This document shows, one piece after another, positions 33,190 through 41,687 of a stretch of DNA of 64,000 bases (position 1 is its first letter; each line of letters starts with the position of its first letter). The translations under genes and the position numbers were made by a program. The stretch lies in the NCBI GenBank assembly GCA_016290995.1, contig JAEEVR010000005.1, positions 58,679-122,678 on the forward strand, written 5' to 3'. The DNA is from Treponema sp. GTDB lineage: Bacteria > Spirochaetota > Spirochaetia > Treponematales > Treponemataceae. The notes under the pieces are model-generated. The model saw only the letters and a program-made list of their open reading frames with translations, searched no databases and was not told the DNA's origin.

Positions 33190-34601
33190 AGCGTCCCCTT
33201 CATCTCTAGGCGGATCAAATTGTTCATCTCCACCGCGTATTCAAGCGGGAGTTCCTTGCTTACAGGGCTTGCGAAGCCTGAGACTATCATCGCTCTGGCT
33301 TCCTCTTCGGGAACTCCGCGGCTCATCAAATAAAAAATCGCGTCGCTAGAGATGCGGCCAATCTTGGCTTCATGTCCCACGTCGGCCTTGTCGGTCAAGA
33401 CGGTCATCGCAGGAATCGTGTCGCTGCGGCTCTTTGAGTCAAGCATAAGGCTTTGGCAAGAGACACTGGCCTTGCTTCCTTCCGCCATCTTTCCGATGTA
33501 GACGGCGCTGCGGTAGGTTGAGATTCCGCCGCTTTTAGAAATGCTCTTTGTGTTTATTACGCTTGAAGTGTTGGGCGCAAGATGCAGCATCTTGGCGCCA
33601 GTGTCCAAGTTCTGTCCTTCGCCCGCGAATGTGACGCCCGTAAATTCTGCGCGGGCCTTGTTTCCCACAAGGTCGCTTTCCGGGTACAAGTAGGAGATGT
33701 GGCTTCCAAAGGAGCCTGACACCCATTCAATTGTGGCGTCTTCTTCGACGCGGGCGCGCTTGGTGTTCAGGTTGTACATGTTCTTGGACCAGTTTTCGAT
33801 TGTGCTGTAGCGCAAGTGCGCGCCCTTCTTTACAAAAAGCTCCACGCAGCCCGCGTGCAAGTTGGCCACGTTGTATTTTGGCGCCGAGCATCCTTCGATA
33901 AAGTGCAAGTCCGCGCCTTCGTCGACGATTATAAGCGTGTGCTCAAACTGGCCCGCGCCTTTGGCGTTCAACCTAAAGTAAGACTGCAGGGGGAACGAAA
34001 GCTTTGTTCCCTTGGGAACGTAGACAAAGCTTCCGCCAGACCAAGCCGCTCCGTGAAGCGCCGCGAACTTGTGGTCGTTGGGCTTTACAAGCGTCATAAA
34101 GTATTCTTGGACCATCGGGCCCCATTCGGCGCTTTTGAGCGCTTCCTCAAAGCCCAAGTAAATGACGCCTTGCTTTGCCACTTCCGACTGGACGTTGTGG
34201 TATACAAGCTCACTGTCGTATTGCGCTCCCACGCCTGCGAGAGAGGCGCGCTCGGCCTCGGGGATTCCAAGCTTCTCAAAGGTGTTCTTTATGTCGTCGG
34301 GAACGTCTTCCCATTTTCCGCTCATTTTTGTCTTGGGGCGAACGTATGACGAAATGTTCGCGATGTCCAAGCCCGCGATGTCCGGGCCCCAGTCGGGCTC
34401 CTTCATTTGGTTGTAAATCTTAAGGGACTTCAATCGGAACTCGCGCATCCATTGCGGGTCGTCTTTTTCTTCCGAGATTTTCTTTATGATGTCTTCCGAC
34501 AGGCCCGACTCCATTCTGTAAAAGTCCTTGTCGCTTTCTTCGTAGCGAAAGTCATACAGGGATCGGTTTATGTCGTTTACTTGAGTTTTTTCTTCCGCCA
34601 T
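33186..34601 (-). CDS. sufB: Fe-S assembly scaffold subunit SufB
   Basis: 471 residues, the family norm. Signature stretches are QGVIYLGFEEALK, GGSFVYVPKG, DLHFIEGCSAP (Cys and Glu of the assembly site) and DSKSRSDTIPAMTV. The C-terminal motif is VGHEAKIGRISSDAIFYLMSRG. It nucleates the nascent cluster with SufC and SufD. It follows sufC by 3 nt. It is by far the best conserved gene of this operon, so the call is very firm. Confidence 0.97.
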   Translation of the reverse strand: MAEEKTQVNDINRSLYDFRYEESDKDFYRMESGLSEDIIKKISEEKDDPQWMREFRLKSLKIYNQMKEPDWGPDIAGLDIANISSYVRPKTKMSGKWEDVPDDIKNTFEKLGIPEAERASLAGVGAQYDSELVYHNVQSEVAKQGVIYLGFEEALKSAEWGPMVQEYFMTLVKPNDHKFAALHGAAWSGGSFVYVPKGTKLSFPLQSYFRLNAKGAGQFEHTLIIVDEGADLHFIEGCSAPKYNVANLHAGCVELFVKKGAHLRYSTIENWSKNMYNLNTKRARVEEDATIEWVSGSFGSHISYLYPESDLVGNKARAEFTGVTFAGEGQNLDTGAKMLHLAPNTSSVINTKSISKSGGISTYRSAVYIGKMAEGSKASVSCQSLMLDSKSRSDTIPAMTVLTDKADVGHEAKIGRISSDAIFYLMSRGVPEEEARAMIVSGFASPVSKELPLEYAVEMNNLIRLEMKGTL

Positions 34602-34604
34602 AAA

Positions 34605-35351
34605 TTATTCTGCCAAATACTTGTCAAAGCCGTTCTGGTTTATGTCCGCGACGAGCTCGGCGCCGCCGGTCTTTAGGATTTTTCCCTTGGCCAAAATGTG
34701 CGCCTTGTCCACGGTCAAGCTTTCCAAAATTTTTGTGGAGTGGGTGATTATCAAAAGCGCTCCGTTCTGCGACTTTTGGAATTCCTCGATTCCCTTGCTT
34801 ACGGTGCGGACGGCGTCAACGTCAAGGCCGCTGTCGGTCTCGTCCAAAATCGCGAGCTTTGGCTTGAGCATCAAAAGCTGGAGGATTTCGCTCTTTTTTC
34901 GCTCGCCGCCGGAAAAGCCGACGTTAAGGTCCCGGCCCGCGTATGAGGGGTCCATGTTCAACAGTTCCATCGCGGCCTTGAGCTCTTTTTGAAAGGCGAA
35001 CAATTTGACGCGCTCGCCGGTCTTTTGCTGGAGGGCGCTGCGAATAAAGGTTTCCAAGCTGATTCCGGGAACTTCAAGCGGCGCTTGGAAGGACATAAAA
35101 AGGCCCGCCTTGGCGCGTTTGTCGGCCTCAAGGCTTGTCACGTCTTGTCCGTCAAAAATGATTTTTCCATCCTTTAGGCTGTAGACCGGGTTTCCCATAA
35201 TCACGTTGCCCAAAGTGGACTTTCCGGCGCCGTTTGGCCCCATCAAAACGTGGGTCTCGCCCTCGTTTATTTGCAAGTTCAGTCCGTCAAGCACGGTCTT
35301 TTCGCCGATGCCTACCCTTATATTTTGTATGTCGAGTAAATTTTTGGCCAT
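34605..35351 (-). CDS. sufC: Fe-S assembly ATPase SufC
   Basis: 248 residues from the ATG at 35351 (MAKNLLDIQNIRVGIGEK); the longer frame to 35399 runs across the promoter. Walker A is GPNGAGKST, the ABC signature is FSGGERKKSE, Walker B is LAILDETDSGLDVDA, and the switch His is in ITHS. SETDSGLD-type Walker B and GERKK are diagnostic of SufC. It powers the conformational change of SufBD. First gene of the operon sufC-B-D-S-U, read from a leaderless-type promoter with a palindrome just upstream of the -35. Confidence 0.96.
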   Translation of the reverse strand: MAKNLLDIQNIRVGIGEKTVLDGLNLQINEGETHVLMGPNGAGKSTLGNVIMGNPVYSLKDGKIIFDGQDVTSLEADKRAKAGLFMSFQAPLEVPGISLETFIRSALQQKTGERVKLFAFQKELKAAMELLNMDPSYAGRDLNVGFSGGERKKSEILQLLMLKPKLAILDETDSGLDVDAVRTVSKGIEEFQKSQNGALLIITHSTKILESLTVDKAHILAKGKILKTGGAELVADINQNGFDKYLAE

Positions 35352-35360
35352 AATAACAAT

Positions 35361-35389
35361 AATATAGTGAAAAAGAACAATTAATGCAA
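35361..35389 (-). promoter_or_regulatory. suf operon promoter, leaderless type
   Basis: On the minus strand: TTGCAT (35389-35384), 17-bp spacer, TATATT (35366-35361), then 9 nt to the sufC ATG at 35351. Confidence 0.55.
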
Positions 35390-35394
35390 TACGA

Positions 35395-35408
35395 TTCATA
35401 ATTATGAA
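35395..35408 (-). promoter_or_regulatory. 14-bp perfect palindrome beside the suf -35, candidate operator
   Basis: TTCATAATTATGAA, a perfect palindrome, lies 5 bp upstream of the suf -35; a related half (AATTATGGATTATGAAG) follows within 20 bp. It is AT-rich like Fur-type boxes, and a Fur-family gene exists at 10769, but no direct match to a known box is seen. Confidence 0.4.
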
Positions 35409-35518
35409 ATAAGAATTATGGATTATGAAGTAAAGGGAAAATTATTATATAAAATACGAAAAATGCCTTATATTTTGTCGCAAACTAGCGAAAATCGTTA
35501 AAAAAATAATAATTCTTC

Positions 35519-35547
35519 TTTACAAAAAGTCCGCCTTGCGCTATTCT
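35519..35547 (+). promoter_or_regulatory. malQ promoter, leaderless type
   Basis: TTTACA at 35519-35524, 17-bp spacer, TATTCT at 35542-35547, then 6 nt to the ATG at 35554. The in-frame ATG at 35536 would lie upstream of the -10. Confidence 0.5.
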
Positions 35548-35553
35548 AAAAGA

Positions 35554-37137
35554 ATGAAAACAAATCGAACAAGCGGCATTTTGGTCCATCCCACAAGCTT
35601 TTCGGGCTCTGCGGGCATCGGAACGTTGGGAACCCCCTCTTATAAATTCGTTGACTGGCTGGCGGCGGCGGGCCAGACCTTGTGGCAAATCCTTCCTTTG
35701 GGGCCCACCGGCTACGGAGACTCGCCTTACGCGTCTTTTTCCACTTTTGCCGGAAATCCGCTTTTGATAGACCTTGACGATTTGGCCAAGCGCGGCTGGG
35801 CCGACGCCGCCTCTATCGTTCCGCCGGAATGGATAAAAACCGACGGCCGCGTTGACTACGGTTCCGTCGTATATTGGAAGAACCCTGTTTTGGCGCAGGC
35901 GGCCGACTTTTTCCAAAAAAACGCCTCCGCCGCCGACCGCGTAAAATACGAGGCTTTTAAGAACGATTCTTCCGCTTGGCTTGACAACTACGCCAACTTT
36001 ATGACAATCAAGGCCTTTTACGACAAAAAGGCCGCCGACGAAAAGACCGCGGGCATTTGGTTCAAGTATTGGCCGGCCGACCTTCGCGCCTGCGACCCTT
36101 CCGCAGTATCCAAGTGGAACGCGGAACACACGCAAGAAATCGAATCTATAAAGACAATTCAATTTTTCTTTGCCGAACAGTGGGGTGCCCTAAAAAAATA
36201 CGCCAACGAAAAGGGAATAAAAATCATCGGCGACATCCCGATTTTTGTGGCCCCCGACAGCGCGGACGTTTGGGGAAGCCAAAGCCTTTTTCAGCTTGAG
36301 GCGGACGGAACGCCCAAGGCCGTGGCTGGCGTTCCCCCGGACTACTTTAGTGCGACAGGCCAATTGTGGGGAAACCCGCTTTACGACTGGGACGCGATGG
36401 CAAAGACAAACTACTATTGGTGGGTTGACCGCATCCGCCGCTTGATGCAATTGGTGGACATAGTCCGCATCGACCACTTTAGGGGCTTTGAGGCCTATTG
36501 GTCCGTTCCTTTTGGAGAGGAAACCGCCGTCAACGGAAAATGGATTCCGGGGCCGGGCAAGGCGCTTTTTGACGCGATAAAAAAAGAGCTTGGCGACATT
36601 CCGATCATCGCGGAAGACCTAGGCCTTATAACCGAGGGCGTGCGCGCCCTTCGCGACGGCTGCGGATTCCCGGGAATGAAAGTCTTGCAGTTTGCCTTTG
36701 ACCCCGGCGAGGCCGGAAAGGACGGAATGGTCAACGCCTTCCTTCCGCACATGTACCCGCAAAATTGCGTCGTCTACACAGGAACGCACGACAACCAGAC
36801 AATGCAGGGCTGGCTGGACACCGCTAGCGACGACGCCGTAAAAATAACCGCCGAATACGCCTACGGGCGCGAGATGACAGTGGAGGAGGCCAAGCGCCTT
36901 TCCGCCAGCGGAGAGCTAAGGAAAGCCCTTGTCCGCGCCGCCATCGCAAGCAGCGCCGACACGGCCGTAATTCCCTTGCAGGACATTCTTGGCGTAGGCG
37001 ACGAAGGCCGCATGAACGCCCCTTCCACCGTTGGCAGCAACTGGACTTGGCGCTTCGCCCTTTCCGACCTAACCCCAGCCCGCGCCAAAGAGCTGTCCTT
37101 CCTTTCCGCGCTTTACGGACGAAACATTTTGCGCTAA
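35554..37137 (+). CDS. malQ: 4-alpha-glucanotransferase (amylomaltase, GH77)
   Basis: 527 residues. Transfers alpha-1,4-glucan segments between malto-oligosaccharides or to glucose. GH77 landmarks are HPTSFSGSAGIGTLG, WQILPLGPTGYGDSPY and VAGVPPDYFSATGQLWGNPLYDW. The catalytic nucleophile Asp is in VRIDHFRGF (about 304-312), the acid/base Glu in IIAEDLGL (about 352) and the third carboxylate in GTHDNQT (about 412). It is the short bacterial form without N-terminal extensions, so it acts in cytoplasmic glycogen or maltodextrin metabolism. rpe follows from its own promoter placed inside the last codons of malQ. Confidence 0.96.
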   Translation: MKTNRTSGILVHPTSFSGSAGIGTLGTPSYKFVDWLAAAGQTLWQILPLGPTGYGDSPYASFSTFAGNPLLIDLDDLAKRGWADAASIVPPEWIKTDGRVDYGSVVYWKNPVLAQAADFFQKNASAADRVKYEAFKNDSSAWLDNYANFMTIKAFYDKKAADEKTAGIWFKYWPADLRACDPSAVSKWNAEHTQEIESIKTIQFFFAEQWGALKKYANEKGIKIIGDIPIFVAPDSADVWGSQSLFQLEADGTPKAVAGVPPDYFSATGQLWGNPLYDWDAMAKTNYYWWVDRIRRLMQLVDIVRIDHFRGFEAYWSVPFGEETAVNGKWIPGPGKALFDAIKKELGDIPIIAEDLGLITEGVRALRDGCGFPGMKVLQFAFDPGEAGKDGMVNAFLPHMYPQNCVVYTGTHDNQTMQGWLDTASDDAVKITAEYAYGREMTVEEAKRLSASGELRKALVRAAIASSADTAVIPLQDILGVGDEGRMNAPSTVGSNWTWRFALSDLTPARAKELSFLSALYGRNILR

Positions 37138-37140
37138 AAT
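37112..37140 (+). promoter_or_regulatory. rpe promoter inside malQ end, leaderless type
   Basis: TTTACG at 37112-37117, 17-bp spacer, TAAAAT at 37135-37140, then 9 nt to the ATG at 37150. Confidence 0.45.
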
Positions 37141-37149
37141 AAGCGCGCG

Positions 37150-37806
37150 ATGAATAAACGACTTTTGGCGCCGTCCTTGCTGGCCGCGGATTTTGGCCGC
37201 TTGGCGGAGGCTGTTGAGAAAATAGAAAAGGGCGGGGGAGACGTTGCCCACATTGACGTTATGGACGGAAGCTTTGTTCCCGAAGTTTCCTTTGGCCAGG
37301 TTGTCGTGCGCTCGCTGCGTCCGCTCACAAACCTCCCCTTTGACGTTCACTTGATGGTTCAAAATCCGGAGCGGCAGATTGAGTCTTTTGCCCAGGCCGG
37401 AGCGGATTGGATCACCTTTCACTACGAGGCGGCTGAGGCCCAAGCGAAAAACGGCGGGCTGTCCTCCGTTCAACTTATTGAAAAAATACATTCCTACGGA
37501 AAAAAAGCCGGCGTAAGCATAAAACCCGCCACAAGCGTCGATTCATTGAAGAATTTGCTGGAATTTGCCGATATTATATTGATAATGACTGTCGAGCCGG
37601 GCTTTGGCGGGCAAAAGCTTATTCCTGAATGTTTGGACAAGGTTAGGGAATTGGCTAGGCTTAGAGACCAACTTGGCTTGAACTATAAAATTTCCGTTGA
37701 CGGCGGCGTGAACGCGCAAACCCTGGATTCCGTTTTGCAAAGCGGAGTTGACATTGTGGTTTCGGGCTCGGCCTTCTTTAACGGCTCTCTTGCTTGGAGA
37801 AATTAA
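37150..37806 (+). CDS. rpe: Ribulose-phosphate 3-epimerase
   Basis: 218 residues, a TIM barrel interconverting ribulose 5-phosphate and xylulose 5-phosphate. Start LLAPSLLAADFGRLAEAV, then HIDVMDGSFVPEVSFG (metal His/Asp), PFDVHLMVQNP, MTVEPGFGGQKLIPE and KISVDGGVNAQTL: the complete conserved set with both catalytic Asp and both metal-binding His. The downstream TPR gene starts only 3 nt after its stop, with its ribosome site inside rpe, so the metabolic gene probably heads a four-gene transcript with envelope proteins. Confidence 0.96.
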   Translation: MNKRLLAPSLLAADFGRLAEAVEKIEKGGGDVAHIDVMDGSFVPEVSFGQVVVRSLRPLTNLPFDVHLMVQNPERQIESFAQAGADWITFHYEAAEAQAKNGGLSSVQLIEKIHSYGKKAGVSIKPATSVDSLKNLLEFADIILIMTVEPGFGGQKLIPECLDKVRELARLRDQLGLNYKISVDGGVNAQTLDSVLQSGVDIVVSGSAFFNGSLAWRN

Positions 37807-37808
37807 AA

Positions 37809-38723
37809 GTGAAAAAATTGATCAAAAGCCTTTTGGCGCTTGGACTGGCCGCCTTGCTTCCCCTTTACGCCCTCGATTACGGGGCCGCTCGGGTCAACTC
37901 GCGCGGAGCGGACGACGGAAAGAATTCTCTGTTGGGAGCGGCTTACAACGCCTACGCGCAGTCCGACTGGCAAAGCGCTGTCATGCTTTTTAGAAAGGCT
38001 TTGAGCGACCCGCAGAACGAAAGCGATTCGTCCCTTTACATGCTTATTATGGCCGAGATGCAGTCAAAGAGCTACAAGGCCGCCTTGTCCGACTCAACTT
38101 ATTTCTTAAAGGCGTATTCCGATTCCGCTTACGCTCCCTTGATTAAGTACCAGCAGGGAAGAAGCCTTTACTATCTTGGCGAATTTGACAAGGCCGTTTT
38201 GGTCTTGAGCGACTTTTGCCACCAGCATCCGCATAACGACATGTACGCGGCCGCGCTCTTTTGGATCGCCGAATGTTTTTATTCGGGCTACAACTTTGAG
38301 CAAGCCCGTCCCATTTACGAGCGCGTGGTTGACGAGTTCCCCAAGGACGCAAAGGCCATTGACGCCAAGTACCGATTGGATTCGATTAACCAGCGCTTGC
38401 GCGAGGAAAAGCTTTTGTACCTTTTGCAGCAAACCGGCGAAAGCTACCTTTCTTCAAAAGAAAACTACGAAAAGGCCTTGCGCCGCTACGAGTTGGAAAA
38501 CGTGTTGAACGCCGCTCCGCATGCAAGCGCGGAGGAACGCGCGGCCGCCATTGACAACGCTGTTGAGACTGTCCTTAACGACCAGGCCGAAACTCCCGTT
38601 CCCACAGAGACTGCCGCTCCAGCGTCTGCAAGCGACCAAGCCTTTGAAAGCGCCTTGGAAAAACTAAAGAGGTCCGCCGCCGAGGCCCAGAATCTTCTTG
38701 ACCAGAACGGAGGGCAAAAATGA
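37809..38723 (+). CDS. Exported TPR protein (CpoB/BamD-like repeat type)
   Basis: 304 residues. The GTG at 37809 is chosen because GGAG lies 9 nt before it. A signal peptide follows (KKLIKSLLALGLAALLPLYA). Residues about 50-230 carry tandem TPR units (AAYNAYAQSDWQSAVMLFRKA, then RSLYYLGEFDKAVLVLSDFC, FWIAECFYSGYNFEQARPIY). The last 90 residues are Ala/Glu-rich and likely disordered. Likely a periplasmic adaptor. It overlaps the next gene by ATGA, and the three genes 37809-38720-40153 are all coupled by 4-nt overlaps, which suggests their products work together in one envelope complex; which one is not shown by the sequence. Confidence 0.8.
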   Translation: MKKLIKSLLALGLAALLPLYALDYGAARVNSRGADDGKNSLLGAAYNAYAQSDWQSAVMLFRKALSDPQNESDSSLYMLIMAEMQSKSYKAALSDSTYFLKAYSDSAYAPLIKYQQGRSLYYLGEFDKAVLVLSDFCHQHPHNDMYAAALFWIAECFYSGYNFEQARPIYERVVDEFPKDAKAIDAKYRLDSINQRLREEKLLYLLQQTGESYLSSKENYEKALRRYELENVLNAAPHASAEERAAAIDNAVETVLNDQAETPVPTETAAPASASDQAFESALEKLKRSAAEAQNLLDQNGGQK

Positions 38724-40156
38724 AAAAGAGAGTTGTCGCGATAGCCTTGCTGGCCCTTTTTGCCGGCGGCCTTTTGTTCGCTAAAAAAGCGAAGAAAGTT
38801 GACTTTGACAAAGAGGTTCAAGAGGAAGAGCAGGCCCTGGAAGAAGGAAAGAAGGCCAAGCCAAAAAAAGAAAAAAAGGCCAAGAAAGAAAAGCCGGCCA
38901 AAGAGAAAAAGCAAAATAAGCAAGAGCAAAGCCCCGCGCAAGAAAAGCCTGCTGAGGCCGCGCCCGCAGCTCCCGCTGAATCTGCCGCTCCTGCCGCAGC
39001 CGCGACTCCAGCCGCTTCCGAAGCCGCCGCAACGCCCGCCGCGACTGATTCAACGGCCGCCGCTCCTGCGACTGAGACGCCAGCTCCCGCAGAAAACAAA
39101 AAAGTTACCGCCGTCGTAAAAAGAATCGGCGGAGACGTGGCCCTCCAGGACGGAACGGTCCGAATGGAAACCGTAAGGGAAAGCGGCGCCGTTTTGTTCT
39201 ATGTCGTAAACGGAAAGAAAACGTATCCCGCGGTAAAGACTTCGGAATACGGACAGAGCAACTACCTTTCGATTTTTTCCGGCGCCAAGGAATATCGCTT
39301 GAACAAGTTTGGCCACTGTTCCTACAGCTACGACGTGACTACAAGCTCCATCACCGAGACGATGCTTGTAAAGGACATCGCCGAAGTCGTGGCCGTCTAC
39401 CAGTTGGACAAGTATTCTCCAAAAGACAAAGACACAAACTGCGTCCGCGTAAACATATCGATAAAGAATTTGGCCCAAAAGAAAGCCGTTCTTGCGCTTA
39501 AGGCCGTTTACAACCTATGCCTTGGCGAAAACCGATCGGCCCATTACTCAACCGCCGCGCTCAAGTCGATCGGCTCTGAGTACTTGATGATTCCGTCAAA
39601 GCAAGATCCTTGGATTATTTCCAGCGACGGACAGAACGCCGTTGAGTTTGTCCTTTACGGAAAGAACGTCACTCCGCCAAAGAAAGCGGTTATGGCCAAC
39701 AAGGACGTCATCGACCTTTCCACTCCGATAACGCTCTTTAATCCGGGAAACACTTTCCATTCGATTTTGTCCTACAACGATTCGGCCTTGGCCTTGTTCT
39801 GGGATCCGGTTGAGATTGAAAAGAACTCCATCGTAAGCTATTCTTACGCCATCAATTTTTCTGACAGCGACTTTCAAAATTCCGGAAAGGAAGTTTTGGA
39901 GGACGCCAGCGCAAAGCCTGCGGAAGTTGAAGAGCAGCAGGCCGCGAAAAATTTGAAGGTTACGCAGGGAAAGGAGCCCCTCGCGATGCCGGAGGGCTCT
40001 GTCGATCCTTCCAAGTTGAATATGGAATACGTTCAGCAATTGATAAACCACATCAACTCGCTGGAGCAGGGCGACCCAAGCCTTAACACGATGAAGATCC
40101 AACAGCTGCAGACAGAGCTTGATGAAATTCTTAAAGTCTTAAGGAGCGGAAAGTGA
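38720..40156 (+). CDS. Exported Lys-rich/Ala-Pro-rich protein with a conserved beta domain
   Basis: 478 residues. A signal peptide (MKKRVVAIALLALFAGGLLFA) is followed by a strikingly basic stretch (residues about 40-75, KKEKKAKKEKPAKEKK). Next comes an Ala/Pro spacer (about 76-130), then a folded domain (about 132-420) rich in beta strands (KRIGGDVALQDGTVRM, SYLSIF-like and YAINFSDSDF motifs), and a helical tail (about 435-478). The basic and Ala/Pro parts resemble peptidoglycan- or polymer-interacting linkers. I do not recognise the folded domain. Middle gene of the three-gene TPR operon, coupled on both sides by ATGA and GTGA overlaps. Confidence 0.75.
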   Translation: MKKRVVAIALLALFAGGLLFAKKAKKVDFDKEVQEEEQALEEGKKAKPKKEKKAKKEKPAKEKKQNKQEQSPAQEKPAEAAPAAPAESAAPAAAATPAASEAAATPAATDSTAAAPATETPAPAENKKVTAVVKRIGGDVALQDGTVRMETVRESGAVLFYVVNGKKTYPAVKTSEYGQSNYLSIFSGAKEYRLNKFGHCSYSYDVTTSSITETMLVKDIAEVVAVYQLDKYSPKDKDTNCVRVNISIKNLAQKKAVLALKAVYNLCLGENRSAHYSTAALKSIGSEYLMIPSKQDPWIISSDGQNAVEFVLYGKNVTPPKKAVMANKDVIDLSTPITLFNPGNTFHSILSYNDSALALFWDPVEIEKNSIVSYSYAINFSDSDFQNSGKEVLEDASAKPAEVEEQQAAKNLKVTQGKEPLAMPEGSVDPSKLNMEYVQQLINHINSLEQGDPSLNTMKIQQLQTELDEILKVLRSGK

Positions 40157-41196
40157 AAAGCGCTATAGACCAGGCGCGTTACTTGATGCGCTGCCGGGAT
40201 TTTGCCGGAGCGATTCAAGTCCTTAACGAAAAGCGCGGGGTGTACGAAGAATCTTTTGACTATAACTACACTTTGGGCCTGGCCTTTTTGTACGCTGGAG
40301 ACACTGGCAGCGCCTCGCAATGTTTTGAGGCCGCCCGCAAAATAAGAATCAACGACGCAAACCTCTTGCTTTCCCAAGCCGCGATTCACTTGCGCAGGGG
40401 GAACACGGACCGCGCCGTTCAGTATTACCTTGACATCTTGGACTTGGAGCCGCAAAACCCCGACGCAAAGAGGGCCTTGGAATTTGTCCGCGCCCACGGC
40501 GACTACGAGGAAATCTGCCGCTGGGTTGACGACGGCCGCATAGAGCTTTATTATCCGCCCTTGGGATACAATCCCAAAAAAGTCCGCAACATAGCGGTTG
40601 CCTTGCTTTGCGGCGCCTTGGTCGGCTTTTTGACGGTTCATTTTTGGCCCAGGAATTTTTCAAAAAGCAGCCGCGCGGACTTGTCTTCGCTTGTCCTTAG
40701 CATTGACGACAGCGCCAACGCCCGCGGAATAAAAAAGGCCTACAACCAGGCTTTGGAATACTTTGAGGAGCGCCGCGACAACATGGCCCAGCGCGAGGTG
40801 AACCGCGTCCTTAACTCGGCCGCTTCCACAGGTCTAAAGCAAAAGGCCCGTTCGCTTATGAGCTACTTTGAGGCTCCCGGCTTTGACAGCCTAAAGGACA
40901 ACTTTACTTTCGCTCAAGTGGCGGAACAAACCTCCCTTTACCTTGACTGCTACGTCGACTGGTCGGGCCGCGTCTCCAACCTGGAGCAGGTCGAAAATTT
41001 CCTTTCGTTTGACTTGCTTGTAGGCTACGAAGACCTAAAGGACTTGGAAGGCATCGTCCGCGTGACCTTTGACTTTGTCCCCGAGCGCTCCATCGACCCC
41101 GAAAAGCCCGTCCGCGTCCTAGGCAAAGTGGACGTAGACGGCAACAAAATCGTCCTTAAGGGCCGGTCCATCTACCAGAGCGTAAAGGAATTCTAA
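40153..41196 (+). CDS. TPR membrane protein with C-terminal extracytoplasmic domain
   Basis: 347 residues from a GTG overlapping the previous stop (GTGA). Residues 1-125 are cytoplasmic TPR units (ARYLMRCRDFAGAIQVLNEK, then LGLAFLYAGDTGSASQCFEA). A single TM segment lies at about 142-160 (NIAVALLCGALVGFLTVHF). The C-terminal 185 residues are predicted outside, with a helical start and a beta-rich end (LDCYVDWSGRVSNLEQ). It may link cytoplasmic partners to the two exported proteins encoded upstream. No terminator with a clear T-tract follows directly; a structured non-coding stretch does. Confidence 0.78.
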   Translation: MKSAIDQARYLMRCRDFAGAIQVLNEKRGVYEESFDYNYTLGLAFLYAGDTGSASQCFEAARKIRINDANLLLSQAAIHLRRGNTDRAVQYYLDILDLEPQNPDAKRALEFVRAHGDYEEICRWVDDGRIELYYPPLGYNPKKVRNIAVALLCGALVGFLTVHFWPRNFSKSSRADLSSLVLSIDDSANARGIKKAYNQALEYFEERRDNMAQREVNRVLNSAASTGLKQKARSLMSYFEAPGFDSLKDNFTFAQVAEQTSLYLDCYVDWSGRVSNLEQVENFLSFDLLVGYEDLKDLEGIVRVTFDFVPERSIDPEKPVRVLGKVDVDGNKIVLKGRSIYQSVKEF

Positions 41197-41400
41197 ACCA
41201 AAAAAGCGGGAAAAAGGGACGGGTTGATAATGTCTCCCAGCATCTGAGCGGCTCGCGAAACCGCTAGCTAGCGTCGCTACATGCTGTTTGCGGTTGTAAC
41301 TATTGAACTTAGCCGCTTTCGCGGCTCCGCAAACAGAATGTTTTCGCAATCCGCTCATCCGCTTCGCGACTTAGTTTCCCGCCTCTTTCTGCCCGCAATT
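41197..41400. other. Non-coding stretch with a large inverted repeat
   Basis: No convincing gene. It holds an outer inverted repeat CTGTTTGCGG (41284-41293) / CCGCAAACAG (41327-41336), extendable outward by CAT/ATG past one mismatch. This encloses a perfect inner hairpin AGCCGC-TTTC-GCGGCT (41311-41326). A smaller GCGG/CCGC hairpin precedes it near 41250. There is no T-tract after the structure. It could be the processed 3' end of the upstream operon mRNA or a small structured RNA. Confidence 0.5.
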
Positions 41401-41412
41401 GTCTAAAATTAT

Positions 41413-41635
41413 TTGTAAGAGAGAATCTGTTCAAGATAATGAAAAAGCGGGCTTTTGGCGTTTACGCAACGAAATAAAACAAAACGAGCGAAGGAGCAAA
41501 GAGTCTGGCAAAAACTCTCTGTTTGCGCCGCCGCCAAGGCGGCGACTGGGATTGCCAGCGCTCGTGAGAGCGCAGTTGAATAAAATTCCTATAGCAAAAC
41601 GGAGGGCTTGCCCGACGTAGCGTTTTGTTTTTTTT
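41413..41635 (+). ncRNA. Candidate structured small RNA upstream of recA
   Basis: Possible promoter TTGTAA (41413-41418), 16 bp, GATAAT (41435-41440), giving a start near 41447. Then come four hairpins: AGAGT/ACTCT (41500-41518), CGCCGCC/GGCGGCG (41526-41544), GCGCTC-GTGA-GAGCGC (41558-41573) and a terminator CAAAACG (41595-41601)/CGTTTTG (41621-41627) followed by a T-rich tract. A second CAAAACG at 41481-41487 could compete for the terminator arm. About 190 nt in all. No tmRNA, RNase P, SRP or 6S signature was recognised. The small reading frames across it have poor codon use. Confidence 0.45.
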
Positions 41636-41687
41636 CGATTAATTGGCGCTAGGTCCCGCCATTTTTGCCCGCTTTTTTACTTTTCTC

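Noticed and set aside
41399..41620. 73-residue plus-strand frame upstream of recA
   Set aside because: Rare codons, no ribosome site, and it crosses four strong hairpins and the arm of a terminator; better explained as structured RNA.
41400..41640. tmRNA, SRP RNA, RNase P RNA or 6S RNA in the recA upstream region
   Set aside because: None of the conserved motifs (tRNA-like T arm, GGAAGCAGCCA-type SRP loop, RNase P core) could be found.
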